From the NCBI RefSeq assembly GCF_007725405.1, contig NZ_CP042163.1, positions 3,534,001 through 3,598,000 of the forward strand: a stretch of 64,000 bases of DNA. Direction: 5' to 3'. Origin of the DNA: Shouchella miscanthi (GTDB taxonomy: Bacteria; Bacillota; Bacilli; Bacillales; Bacillaceae_D). This document shows positions 8,939 to 17,795 of this stretch, piece after piece. Within the stretch, counting starts at the first letter, position 1, and every line of letters begins with the position of its first letter. Below the pieces are notes generated by a model that was given only the letters and a program-made list of their open reading frames with translations, made no database searches and had not been told where the DNA came from. The translations under genes and the position numbers were made by a program.

Positions 8939-10105
8939 ATGAAATCTAATCACACGTTCACCGCTGTTGCTTACACGTTCATTGTTATTTATGCAACGTG
9001 CAGTACCGCCCTCCTTGGTATTCCTGCTACTTTGGCTTTTTTCGTAGGACAAGATGCGTGGTTATTCCCAATTATCGGAAGCATTATTGGCATTCCTATC
9101 GTCTTTCTTTATACGATGATTGCACGCTGGAACCCTAAAGGGACCATTTATCATATGAATGATTGGGTGTTCGGAAAAAAAGTTGGAAAAGTGTTTACTG
9201 CTCTATTTTTACTTTTTCCTCTTTTTCATTTTCCTGCCATTGTCTCTTACAATGTGGGCTTTATTGGTAATTTCTTGTTACCAGGTACACCACCATTCGC
9301 CATCTATTTAATGTGTATACTCATCATCGTTTACGGAGTATACTGTGGCATTGAACCAATTGCTCGGACAGCTACTTTAATTAGTGTGTTTTTTATACCA
9401 CCTTTACTCTTATTAATAGGTTTAAATGTACCTGATGTGGATATAAAAATGGTGCAACCTGTTATGCAGTCAAATTTTTCCGATAGCATAAATGCACTCT
9501 CTTTTTTCATGGGTAATGTCGTCTGTAACGTCGTGATACAACTCACCATTTTCCCTAAGTATCTCACCTCAATTAAAAATGGAGAGAGGGCTCTTTGGAT
9601 TGGTTATTCCATCGGATGTACCATTCTTATCATTATGACTTTTCTTTGCATAACCGTTATGTCTCCCGAAGTAACGAGCAGAGATTTTTACCCTGCTTTG
9701 TCCCTTGCTCAACGAATCGAATTAGGTGAGTTTCTTGAGAGGATTGAAGCAACCATAACGATTTTATGGTTTATTTCCATCTACTTTAATTTGTTGCTCT
9801 ATCTATTTGCTATAATGGAAGGCATTTCGCATTTATTTAAGTTAAAAGATAGCAAAGCGCTTTTAATGCCTATGGGTATGTTGCTTTTATTTATTGGCGT
9901 CACCATGTTTGACAGTGTCGTACAAGAAAGAGAATTCTATCGATTTGTGAGCATCCCACAATCGATTCTTTCCGGCTTTGGTATTCCCTTACTCCTTGTT
10001 AGTATTGGTATCATAAAAAGAAAAAGAAAAAAATTACCTCTCTATCCAAGTCACTCAAAAAAACCTCTATCTACAGGGCCTGCTTCATCAAATGTAAAGA
10101 ACTGA
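8939..10105 (+). CDS. Spore germinant receptor B subunit 2 (GerB family)
   Basis: 388 residues, a paralogue of the preceding B subunit with the same layout (TFIVIYATCSTALLGIP, GQDAWLFPIIGSIIGIP, FLERIEATITILWFISIYFNL). RBS AAAGGAGG lies directly upstream. Operons with two tandem B genes are known in other Bacillus species, where alternative B subunits change germinant specificity. The stop codon lies inside the left arm of a strong terminator. Confidence 0.94.
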   Translation: MKSNHTFTAVAYTFIVIYATCSTALLGIPATLAFFVGQDAWLFPIIGSIIGIPIVFLYTMIARWNPKGTIYHMNDWVFGKKVGKVFTALFLLFPLFHFPAIVSYNVGFIGNFLLPGTPPFAIYLMCILIIVYGVYCGIEPIARTATLISVFFIPPLLLLIGLNVPDVDIKMVQPVMQSNFSDSINALSFFMGNVVCNVVIQLTIFPKYLTSIKNGERALWIGYSIGCTILIIMTFLCITVMSPEVTSRDFYPALSLAQRIELGEFLERIEATITILWFISIYFNLLLYLFAIMEGISHLFKLKDSKALLMPMGMLLLFIGVTMFDSVVQEREFYRFVSIPQSILSGFGIPLLLVSIGIIKRKRKKLPLYPSHSKKPLSTGPASSNVKN

Positions 10106-10128
10106 AGCCAGAGTGACTTCAGTTCTTT
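10097..10128. terminator. Bidirectional terminator between gerB2 and the ABC permease gene
   Basis: 12-bp arms AAAGAACTGAAG and CTTCAGTTCTTT with an 8-nt loop; A/T runs on both sides make it usable from both strands for the two converging operons. Confidence 0.88.
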
Positions 10129-10132
10129 TTAC

Positions 10133-12727
10133 TTAACTATTCTCTTGCTTCAGGCCATCAATGATACTTTCTTTCTTCATTTTCGATGAAGCGTACCTCA
10201 TTGCAAAAGTGACAATCCCAAACACAGCTATGATAACAGAAATGATTGCCACCCATGGAATTGTGAATGGATAGACAAAGCTTCCTACCATCGTATGATA
10301 CATGCCATACATAATTCCCAAACTAAGTGGTAAGCCGATGATCAACGAGTGAATGCCATAAAAAAGACTTTCATAACGAATCATTTTTCTAAATGAATGT
10401 GGCGTCATGCCAATAGATCGATACATCGCTAACTCTCTTTTACGTAAACCTACACCTGTTGAAATGGTGTTGATAATATTCGCAACGGATATAAGCGTTA
10501 TAAGGGCAATGAATCCGTACGTAAATACACTAACGACGACCACCATCTGCAAGTCACTTTCAACCCGTTCATAAAAATTATATGTCTGTAATTGACCGTT
10601 ACCCAATGCTTCAATGGCCGCTGCAGTTTCATTTGGATCATCACTTTTTAGGTAAAGTTGCTCGTAACCCACACTATCATCTTCTATGTCTGCCAATAGT
10701 GCTTCCAACGTTTCCGTTTCCATCATTAGAACGAGATTCCCTAAATACACGTTTCCAACGCTTAACGGTCGTTCATCAGTCAATCCAATCACTTCGACTG
10801 GCGCAAGCGGGGTTCTTACATTTTCGTCGTCCCAATCTTGATGAATCAATTGAATCGTGTCGCCAATGGACGTATCAATCGCATTCGTCTGCACGTACTG
10901 TCCTGCGTCATCGTCAGGGTATTGGATCGTTTCTAGTACAATTGCCGGCACCGTATTATCTGCACTTCTCTGCTCGCCTGTTTCAGTAGCATCACCAAGT
11001 ATCGCTTCATAGGACGCTTTATCTAAGCCAATTAGATCAACGGTATAGTCAAATTCCTCAATCGTTTGTCCCCATGTGTCGATGTCTCTTTTCAGTCGCT
11101 CAGGAATTTGCGCTTCCCTCACATCACCTATAACTGTGACCGATGTGATTAACTGAGCTGTTTGAACACGCTCCATTGCCTCTCGGTCCGTCAATATACT
11201 CTCATAGTCACGTTCACCCTCCTCTGAATACACCGAGATATCGTATTGAGGATCTTGCTGGGTCATCATCATCGATTGTGTCATAGTTGAAGTGAAGAAG
11301 GTAACAGAAAGAAACAAAATAATGCTCACAATTAATGAAAACACAGTAATATAATAGCGCTTTTTGTTTCGCTTTAAATTTTTTAATGCAAGTTCTGCCT
11401 CCATACCATATAACCATTTTGTTAGCTTAGAGGTTTTCAGCACTTTTTTTGTTAATTTAACATCATGTGTTTGACGAATTGCATCAATGGCAGAAATTTT
11501 TGATGCTCTTCTTGCCGGTACATAACACGAGAAGAAGATGGTTACAATGGATATAGCCAATGCTGCCAGAACAGCCGTTGGGGTAACAACAGCGTACAAC
11601 TCTTGATCTATTCCTAGAGTCGATTGAAACATGCCGTCAATGAAATGGAACGTGATAGCAATGCCAGTATAGCCTGCTAATAGGCCAATGGGGATACTAA
11701 TGGCTCCTATAAGTACTCCCTCAAAATAGACGGAATTACGTTTTTGTCTTTTAGTAGCGCCCACACTCGATAGCATCCCTAACTGCTGCGAGCGTTCAGA
11801 AACTGAAATGGCAAATGCATTAAAAATAAGCGAGATAGACCCGATGACAATAATGACTAAAATGATGGTGATTGCTGTATAAAGTGTTAATTGCAATTCA
11901 TCATTAAGGGTTAATCCATAATAACGTAACAGTTCATCATTAAAGCTAGCATCCTTCCCTAGCTCCTTATTTAGGATTTTCACATCCCCATAAAGAGAGC
12001 GATTAACGTGATCCACAACAATCAGTCCTGCTGATACGGTTTCAGAGACTAGTTCTTTCTCATCATACATTGTAATGGCCGTATGAGCTGGACCCCATGC
12101 TGGTTCCCAAGATGGTACCTCAATAAAGCCAACAATTGTAAATTCACGTTCACCTGTAATCTCTAACGTTTCTTCATTGGGGATGTATTGACCATCCGTA
12201 CCATATGTTCCCTCAGGTAAAGAATACTCATCTAAAAAGAGCCCCTCTTCATCAAAGCGATTTCCATACGTTAATGTGATTGTCTCGCCAAGGGAGAAAG
12301 CTTCTTCCACTGCTGTAGAAAGCACTAACTCTTTCGATGAATGAGGTAACCTGCCAGATGAAAGCTCAATCGGAAAATAATTAAAACCTGCTTCGTTAAA
12401 TTCATTTATAAACAGAAACGATTTATTTTCGTCAGACGATCTCGCGTCCTCTTCTACGAATCCCAACTTGTTATGGAGAATTAACTCACTTGTTCGATCA
12501 AATGTCCGCAACGCTTCTACTTCAGGCCCACTAACGTCTTCATACGCCACATGCCATTCACCAGTGTTTGAAATAGCATTTCGTTGCAGCAAATCCATCA
12601 TAGAGGCAGCAATCGTTGTAACAGCAAAAATCATTGCCACTGAAATAATGGTTCCGAATAAGGTTACGATGGTGCGTTTTTTGTTTTTTTGTAGATTTCG
12701 GATCGTTAGTTTATTAACGATGTTCAT
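10133..12727 (-). CDS. FtsX-family ABC transporter permease, two-domain
   Basis: 864 residues with two FtsX-type halves. Visible order: TM1 (about 18-38), a first extracytoplasmic domain (about 40-275), three TMs (about 280-430), then KKRYYITVFSLIVSIILFLSV (about 460-485), a second outside domain (about 490-705) and three TMs at the C-terminus. FtsX-like cores RSQQLGMLSSVGATKRQ (near 315) and KRELAMYRSIGMTPHSFRK (near 775) confirm the family. It overlaps the ATPase gene by 4 nt. Together with the RR and HK genes it forms a Bce-like peptide-sensing or detoxification module, although BceB proper has ten TMs and one outside domain. Cargo unknown. Confidence 0.88.
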   Translation of the reverse strand: MNIVNKLTIRNLQKNKKRTIVTLFGTIISVAMIFAVTTIAASMMDLLQRNAISNTGEWHVAYEDVSGPEVEALRTFDRTSELILHNKLGFVEEDARSSDENKSFLFINEFNEAGFNYFPIELSSGRLPHSSKELVLSTAVEEAFSLGETITLTYGNRFDEEGLFLDEYSLPEGTYGTDGQYIPNEETLEITGEREFTIVGFIEVPSWEPAWGPAHTAITMYDEKELVSETVSAGLIVVDHVNRSLYGDVKILNKELGKDASFNDELLRYYGLTLNDELQLTLYTAITIILVIIVIGSISLIFNAFAISVSERSQQLGMLSSVGATKRQKRNSVYFEGVLIGAISIPIGLLAGYTGIAITFHFIDGMFQSTLGIDQELYAVVTPTAVLAALAISIVTIFFSCYVPARRASKISAIDAIRQTHDVKLTKKVLKTSKLTKWLYGMEAELALKNLKRNKKRYYITVFSLIVSIILFLSVTFFTSTMTQSMMMTQQDPQYDISVYSEEGERDYESILTDREAMERVQTAQLITSVTVIGDVREAQIPERLKRDIDTWGQTIEEFDYTVDLIGLDKASYEAILGDATETGEQRSADNTVPAIVLETIQYPDDDAGQYVQTNAIDTSIGDTIQLIHQDWDDENVRTPLAPVEVIGLTDERPLSVGNVYLGNLVLMMETETLEALLADIEDDSVGYEQLYLKSDDPNETAAAIEALGNGQLQTYNFYERVESDLQMVVVVSVFTYGFIALITLISVANIINTISTGVGLRKRELAMYRSIGMTPHSFRKMIRYESLFYGIHSLIIGLPLSLGIMYGMYHTMVGSFVYPFTIPWVAIISVIIAVFGIVTFAMRYASSKMKKESIIDGLKQENS

Positions 12728-13407
12728 CGACCAGTCACCTCGTCACTGGCAATCTTCCCATCTTCAATTGTAATAATCCGATCAGCCTGTAAAGCGATTC
12801 GTTCATCATGAGTAATGACAATTAAGGTTTGCTTTAGCGAGCGATTAAAATATTTTAATAAGTCGATAATCTCTTTACTGTTTTTACTATCTAAATTTCC
12901 AGTCGGTTCATCGGCAAGCATAATCGCCGGGTTGCTGACAAGCGCCCTACCAATCGATACCCGCTGTTGCTGACCACCAGATAATTGATTTGGTAAATGA
13001 TGTAATCGTTGCTCTAGCCCGAGTCGACTGACCATCTCGTTTAAACGTTCAGCTTCCACTTTATGCCCATCCAGTAAAATGGGTAGCGTCATGTTTTCTT
13101 CTACCGTAAGAATGGGGATAAGATTATAAAATTGATAAATTAATCCTATTTGTCTTCTTCTAAAAATGGCAAGCTGTGTTTCGTCTAACTCATACATATT
13201 TGTTTGATCAACTAGAACGTTCCCACTTGAAGGTCGATCAACACCACCTAATAAATGTAATAGTGTAGACTTCCCAGATCCAGATGGCCCGATAATCGCC
13301 ACAAATTGTCCTTTCGTAACTGAAAAAGAAACGTCGTCAAGAGCCTTCACTGCGGTATCACCTTTTCCGTACACTTTAGACAAATTTTCTACTTTTAACA
13401 TCTCCAC
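12724..13407 (-). CDS. ABC transporter ATP-binding protein (MacB/LolD type)
   Basis: About 227 residues. Walker A GPSGSGKST, Q-loop YQFYNLIP, signature LSGGQQQR, Walker B IMLADEPTGNLD and the H-loop VITHDE are all intact. Start is ambiguous: ATG 13437 overlaps a TATACT box and has no RBS; GTG 13407 has GGGGGA 6 nt upstream; ATG 13401 gives the usual family start MLKVENLSK. Stop overlaps the permease start (ATGA). Powers the FtsX permease. A three-fold GTGAC repeat just upstream is a likely binding site of the neighbouring response regulator. Confidence 0.92.
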   Translation of the reverse strand: MEMLKVENLSKVYGKGDTAVKALDDVSFSVTKGQFVAIIGPSGSGKSTLLHLLGGVDRPSSGNVLVDQTNMYELDETQLAIFRRRQIGLIYQFYNLIPILTVEENMTLPILLDGHKVEAERLNEMVSRLGLEQRLHHLPNQLSGGQQQRVSIGRALVSNPAIMLADEPTGNLDSKNSKEIIDLLKYFNRSLKQTLIVITHDERIALQADRIITIEDGKIASDEVTGR

Positions 13408-13453
13408 GTTCATTCCCCCAGAAAACTTATTACCCATAGTATAATTGTCTAAA

Positions 13454-13481
13454 GTGACGTAAGCGTGACAGGTTAAGTGAC
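13454..13481. promoter_or_regulatory. Triple GTGAC direct repeat, candidate response-regulator site
   Basis: GTGAC occurs at 13454, 13465 and 13477 (spacing 11 and 12 bp, one helical turn), reading GTCAC on the minus strand. It lies between the histidine kinase stop and the transporter start, upstream of a TATACT box. OmpR-class regulators bind direct repeats with this period. Inferred. Confidence 0.5.
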
Positions 13482-14492
13482 AGTTTTGTCATTTTCATGT
13501 TGATGATAAAAACGAACAGTAAATACTGTCCCCTTTCGGCTGGCAGATTCTACATGAATCGCCCCTTCTTGCTTGGTCACAATATGATACGTTAAAGCCA
13601 AGCCGATGCCAACGCTTTGTTTTTGTGCGTTCGCCCCCTGATAAAACCGTTTAAAAATATGAGGAAGATCCTTCTCCTGTATGGGATCACCACTATTATG
13701 TATGGCAATCTCCGTATAAAGAATTGTATCGGTAACGGTTATTGTTATAACCCCTCTTGTATCGGTGTGCTCGACTGCGTTTTTCACAATATTAATCAGT
13801 GCTTCCTTCGTCCATCGAACATCGACAACAATTACAGCTTGATAATCACCAACTTTTTTCAAAACAAGCTGCTTTTCCTGTATTTGAAAAGCGAAAGGCG
13901 AAACGGTTTCATCAACTAAACGTTGAACATTGACTGGTTCCTTTGAAAACGTTATGGCGCCTGCATCAATTTTTGATAGCTTAAGCAAAGACGTCACGAG
14001 CCATTCCATTCGAATTAACTGGCTCGAGACGTTCCCTAAAAACTCGGCTTTTTTTTCCTTTGGTACGTCTTCTTGCGCCAATAAATCGGTCATAACCGTC
14101 ATTGCTGTGAGAGGTGTTTTTAATTGATGTGAGACATCGGCTAAGGCTTCAGCGAGTTTTATTTTGCTTTCATCAGCCTGTAGCCTTCGTTCCGATAACA
14201 TTTGTGTCATTTTGTATATTTCGTTTTTTAAAATACTTAACTCGCCTTCATCGTTATCACGGACATCGAGAGAAAACACCCCTCCAGCCATTTTTTGCAA
14301 ATAAAGAGAAAGGCGCTCCATTTCCTTATACCGCTGCCAGGAATAGAGTAAATGGATAAACGTAATGATTCCTACGACCATTGCAGTAATCACAGCGAGT
14401 AGAATCGATTCTCGACTTACAGCAATCGTTAAAACAATCCCTAATCCAACGATCCAACTTGTACTATGTCGTAACTTTTTATTCCGAAACAT
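13473..14492 (-). CDS. Sensor histidine kinase, membrane-bound
   Basis: 339 residues. Two adjacent TM helices (about 13-25 and 30-49) leave almost no external loop (SRES), as in intramembrane-sensing kinases. HAMP-like linker follows, then the H-box ADVSHQLKTPLT with phospho-acceptor H122, N-box NIVKNAVEHT, and G-boxes near 290-305. The start codon overlaps the regulator's stop (TAATG). It lacks an outside sensor domain, so the partner transporter may be the true sensor, as known for BceS-type kinases. Confidence 0.93.
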   Translation of the reverse strand: MFRNKKLRHSTSWIVGLGIVLTIAVSRESILLAVITAMVVGIITFIHLLYSWQRYKEMERLSLYLQKMAGGVFSLDVRDNDEGELSILKNEIYKMTQMLSERRLQADESKIKLAEALADVSHQLKTPLTAMTVMTDLLAQEDVPKEKKAEFLGNVSSQLIRMEWLVTSLLKLSKIDAGAITFSKEPVNVQRLVDETVSPFAFQIQEKQLVLKKVGDYQAVIVVDVRWTKEALINIVKNAVEHTDTRGVITITVTDTILYTEIAIHNSGDPIQEKDLPHIFKRFYQGANAQKQSVGIGLALTYHIVTKQEGAIHVESASRKGTVFTVRFYHQHENDKTVT

Positions 14493-15175
14493 TACGAGCC
14501 CACCCGATACCCTAAGCCGCGAACGGTTATGATTAACCTAGGCTTTTGCGGATCGTCCTCAATCTTTTCTCTTAACCGTTTAATGTAAACTGTTAATGTA
14601 TTATCATGAACAAATTCACCTGCTGAATCCCATATCAGATGAAGCAATTGATCACGTGATAACACTTGACCGATGTGTTTAGCAAAAATCATGAGCAATC
14701 GAAACTCTAGTGCGGTCACATGAATTTCCTGCTGCTGTCTATACACTTTCCCTTCTAAGGGATGAATCTCAATTGGACCAAAAGGATACATTTCCGTTCT
14801 CTGACTTTGACGCTCATACCTTCTTAACACCGTCCTTAAACGACTTACTAACTCCTTCACGCGAAAGGGCTTTGTTATATAGTCATCTGCCCCCATATCT
14901 AACCCTTTCACAACATTCCCTTCATCATCTATCGCCGTTAAAAACAAAACAGGAATATCGCACTTTTGCTTCACTAAAGCACAAAGGTCATATCCTGTTC
15001 CATCTGGAAGATTAAGATCAAATAGACAAACATCAATTGTCTCCACATGATGTTGAATAAATGAAGCGGCTTTTTCCACTGTATTAAAAACGATGACGTC
15101 GTATCCTTCTTGTTGAAGCGTGTACTCTAAACCTGACACAATGATGACATCATCTTCTACTAATAATAATTTCAC
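14492..15175 (-). CDS. OmpR/PhoB-family response regulator
   Basis: 227 residues from GTG 15175, with AGGAAG 8 nt upstream. Receiver domain with acidic pocket E7 D8 D9, phospho-acceptor D53 (LFDLNLPDG) and K near 102 (YITKPF); winged-helix DNA-binding domain from about 130 (LEFRLLMIFAKH, TLTVYIKRLREKI). First gene of the RR-HK-ATPase-permease set. Probable target is the repeat at 13454-13481. Confidence 0.95.
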   Translation of the reverse strand: MKLLLVEDDVIIVSGLEYTLQQEGYDVIVFNTVEKAASFIQHHVETIDVCLFDLNLPDGTGYDLCALVKQKCDIPVLFLTAIDDEGNVVKGLDMGADDYITKPFRVKELVSRLRTVLRRYERQSQRTEMYPFGPIEIHPLEGKVYRQQQEIHVTALEFRLLMIFAKHIGQVLSRDQLLHLIWDSAGEFVHDNTLTVYIKRLREKIEDDPQKPRLIITVRGLGYRVGS

Positions 15176-15281
15176 TCGAAACGCTTCCTTTTTTTGAAAA
15201 ATTATGTCTCTTCCTTCATTATCCTATTACATCTCGACGATTACTACAATAATGTAAAAAGGACATAAAGAGAAAGGCTCT

Positions 15282-16325
15282 TTACATCCCATTGGTTTCC
15301 TCTTTAATCAAATCATGTAGTTCTGCTCGAATTCGACTGATCTCGCGATTCTCTCTACCAAAGTGAACGCGATTCGTCAGTAGGATCACACGAAGACCAT
15401 CTAGCGGGTCGAACCACATACTTGTGCCGGTAAAACCTGTATGCCCATACGAAAAAGATGTGAAATCAGCGCCACAAGAAGCGTATCCGTGATCTTTCAT
15501 GATCCATCCTAATCCCCTGCGCTCATTTAACCCTTCTGTTCGACAACGCTTTGAATCCCTTACGACCGATTCACTAATGATGCTCTTTTCACCTACTTTA
15601 CCATTGCCTTCAATCATCCTCGCATATTTCTCTAAATCTTCAATTGTCGAGAACAGCCCAGCGTGGCCACTCACTCCACCGAGGAAGCGCGCATTTTCAT
15701 CATGCACAATACCATTTAAATAGCGCTTGGTAGCGTTGTCCCATTCTGTGGAAGCAAAGTGTCCATCTATAGGATTAAATGAAGTCGCATTCATCGAAAG
15801 AGGTCGAAATAATTGTTCATTCGCGAATGTGACAAAATCTGTTTTTGTGACGTTTTCAACAATATGCTGAAGTAACATAAAATTCAAATCACTATAGATC
15901 ACTCGTTTACCTGGTTGGTGTACAAGAGCCATTGCACCCATTTGGTCTACAACCGTCTGACCTTCACCACCTTCATAAAAAGGATAATGTGCCTGAAAAC
16001 CAGATGTATGCGTCAGCAGGTGCTCTACAGTAATAGGATGTTTGTCTTCTTGAAAAGAAGGGAAAAAGCGGCTTATTTTCGTATCTAAATGTAAGAATTG
16101 TTTATCCATTAATCGCAGTATTAATGGCAGGGTGACAACTACTTTTGTTAAGGAAGCTAAATCAAAACGCGTTTGAGTTGTCATCTTTTCTTTAACGGGG
16201 TAATAGGTCGCATAACCAAATGCCTCACGCAAAAGGGTGCGATCTTTTTTTGAAATACTCAACACAACTCCTGGTATCGTCTGACGAGAAATCTCTTTTT
16301 CTAGATAACGTCTAACGTTTATCAT
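15282..16325 (-). CDS. Serine hydrolase, beta-lactamase/class C PBP family
   Basis: 347 residues without a signal peptide. Active-site SLTK (S58, K61), second motif YSDLN near 149, and the HTG triad in SYGHTGFTGTSMWFDP near 297 are present. Members include esterases, D-amino-peptidases and the YbbE/PBP4* group; the substrate cannot be told. Monocistronic. A weak AAAGAG/CTCTTT hairpin follows the stop on the minus strand. Confidence 0.88.
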   Translation of the reverse strand: MINVRRYLEKEISRQTIPGVVLSISKKDRTLLREAFGYATYYPVKEKMTTQTRFDLASLTKVVVTLPLILRLMDKQFLHLDTKISRFFPSFQEDKHPITVEHLLTHTSGFQAHYPFYEGGEGQTVVDQMGAMALVHQPGKRVIYSDLNFMLLQHIVENVTKTDFVTFANEQLFRPLSMNATSFNPIDGHFASTEWDNATKRYLNGIVHDENARFLGGVSGHAGLFSTIEDLEKYARMIEGNGKVGEKSIISESVVRDSKRCRTEGLNERRGLGWIMKDHGYASCGADFTSFSYGHTGFTGTSMWFDPLDGLRVILLTNRVHFGRENREISRIRAELHDLIKEETNGM

Positions 16326-16429
16326 CCTACCACCTCTTCTTTTTAATTTTTACGCTTCATGTACGTAAGTAAGTAAAAGGAATTCAATGATTTTTACCGA
16401 ATAATAAGTATGAGAAAGGCGGGATACAT

Positions 16430-16885
16430 ATGAGTGACATGCTTGTAGCTCTTTACTCTTTACCCAAGGAATCCATTCCGGCAAACCTTATTGTCAGGCG
16501 CGCTTTAGCTCCAGAAAAAACAGTCGTCTTGAATTGGATTAAAGCAAATTTTAGTCAAGGCTGGGCAGATGAATGCGATGTCGCATTTAGCCGCGAGCCA
16601 GTATCATGCTTCCTCGCGATTCAACACGAACAATTAATTGGCTTTGCGTGCTATGATGCTACGTTAAAGAATTATTTTGGACCGACTGGTGTTCATGAGT
16701 CAGCAAGAGGAGCAGGCGCTGGTAAAGCTTTACTACTACGTTCACTCCATGCGATGAAAGACGCTGGTTATGGGTATGCCATTATCGGTGGTGTTGGACC
16801 AGCAGAATTTTACGAAAAATCGGTGGGTGCAACGCTCATCAAAGAATCTAGTCCAGGCATGTACAAGGGGCTGTTAAAAAACTAA
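16430..16885 (+). CDS. GNAT-family N-acetyltransferase
   Basis: 151 residues. The acetyl-CoA binding motif A appears as GVHESARGAGAGKALLLRSL near 90-110, preceded by the beta strand FLAIQHEQLIGFACYD. Single gene, followed by a strong convergent terminator. Substrate unknown. Confidence 0.85.
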   Translation: MSDMLVALYSLPKESIPANLIVRRALAPEKTVVLNWIKANFSQGWADECDVAFSREPVSCFLAIQHEQLIGFACYDATLKNYFGPTGVHESARGAGAGKALLLRSLHAMKDAGYGYAIIGGVGPAEFYEKSVGATLIKESSPGMYKGLLKN

Positions 16886-16975
16886 CGTACTCCTATGTTC
16901 ATTGGAAACAGACGATAGTGAAGATGGTATAGCCTTTAAAAGGCATATGGGGTACCGTAACGAACACCGCTAGTC

Positions 16976-17011
16976 AAAAAGCTCACCAACATAAACTGCT
17001 GGTGAGCTTTT
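16976..17011. terminator. Bidirectional terminator between GNAT and TetR genes
   Basis: Arms AAAAGCTCACCA and TGGTGAGCTTTT around an 11-nt loop, flanked by A and T runs. Confidence 0.88.
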
Positions 17012-17636
17012 ACGCTTGTTTCATTAATGGTAAAAGAATAGGCATCATTAGCGTATCAACTATCCGTTCAATATAGGCCCGATCGAATGGTTTTCCAATA
17101 AGGAAAATTCGATACGTTATTAAGGCGGGCCCGATGTCAGCTAATAAATCCAAATCCGTTTGCTTTAGTTCGCAGCCGTTTTTTAAAAAAGGATTTACAA
17201 TCGATTCAATCGTACGTCGATGGCGTTGGTAAAAATCATTGTGAAGCCCTTTTTCTAATTCTTTGTTATGAGGAATTGCCGATCCAATCGCAGTTAGTGC
17301 TTTTTGATGATGCTCGTGATCACCACGAAATACAAGACATAGTAAATCAATTAATTGATCACGTAACGTTTTACTATAATCAAGCTTTTCACAGAGTGTC
17401 TTAAATGGACTGATTGAGGCAGAGGCATCAATGACTAAAGCTTCCTTAGAAGACCAACGTCTATAAATCGTTGCTTTTCCTACCTTAGCCTTTGCTGCAA
17501 CTGCTTCTATTGTTAATCCGTCATAACCAACATCCGCCAACATATTAAGAGTGGCCTCTAATATCACTTGGTTTCGCGTTAAATCCATTGGTCTGCCTCT
17601 TTTTATTTCTTCGCTTGCATTCTCCGATGTCGTCAA
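17010..17636 (-). CDS. TetR-family transcriptional repressor
   Basis: 208 residues. The N-terminal HTH is clear ([42 protein letters not shown]). The C-terminal domain resembles TetR_C of the AcrR group. Divergent from the DHA2 exporter, with 159 nt between them containing a GAAAC-N6-GTTTC inverted repeat; it most likely represses the exporter and responds to one of its substrates. Confidence 0.92.
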   Translation of the reverse strand: MTTSENASEEIKRGRPMDLTRNQVILEATLNMLADVGYDGLTIEAVAAKAKVGKATIYRRWSSKEALVIDASASISPFKTLCEKLDYSKTLRDQLIDLLCLVFRGDHEHHQKALTAIGSAIPHNKELEKGLHNDFYQRHRRTIESIVNPFLKNGCELKQTDLDLLADIGPALITYRIFLIGKPFDRAYIERIVDTLMMPILLPLMKQA

Positions 17637-17710
17637 GGACTTGCCCCCTCCTTTTCTATCATCTCTGTTTCATAGTGTAGCACTCAAAAATTCCCATGAC
17701 AATTATTTAT

Positions 17711-17726
17711 GAAACTGTTGCGTTTC
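17711..17726. promoter_or_regulatory. Candidate TetR operator
   Basis: GAAACTGTTGCGTTTC is a 16-bp interrupted palindrome in the divergent TetR/MFS region. A wider TGTTTCATA...TATGAAAC pair (about 17667-17715) also surrounds the centre. Assignment is by position. Confidence 0.4.
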
Positions 17727-17795
17727 GAAAATGATGATGATAAGCTAATTTAGCTGAACAAAAGGGTTCGTATATTTATTCAAGGGGGTATCTTT

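Noticed and set aside
15180-15281. AAAGAG/CTCTTT hairpin after the serine hydrolase gene
   Set aside because: Short AT-rich stem with a weak T run; not strong enough to list as a terminator.
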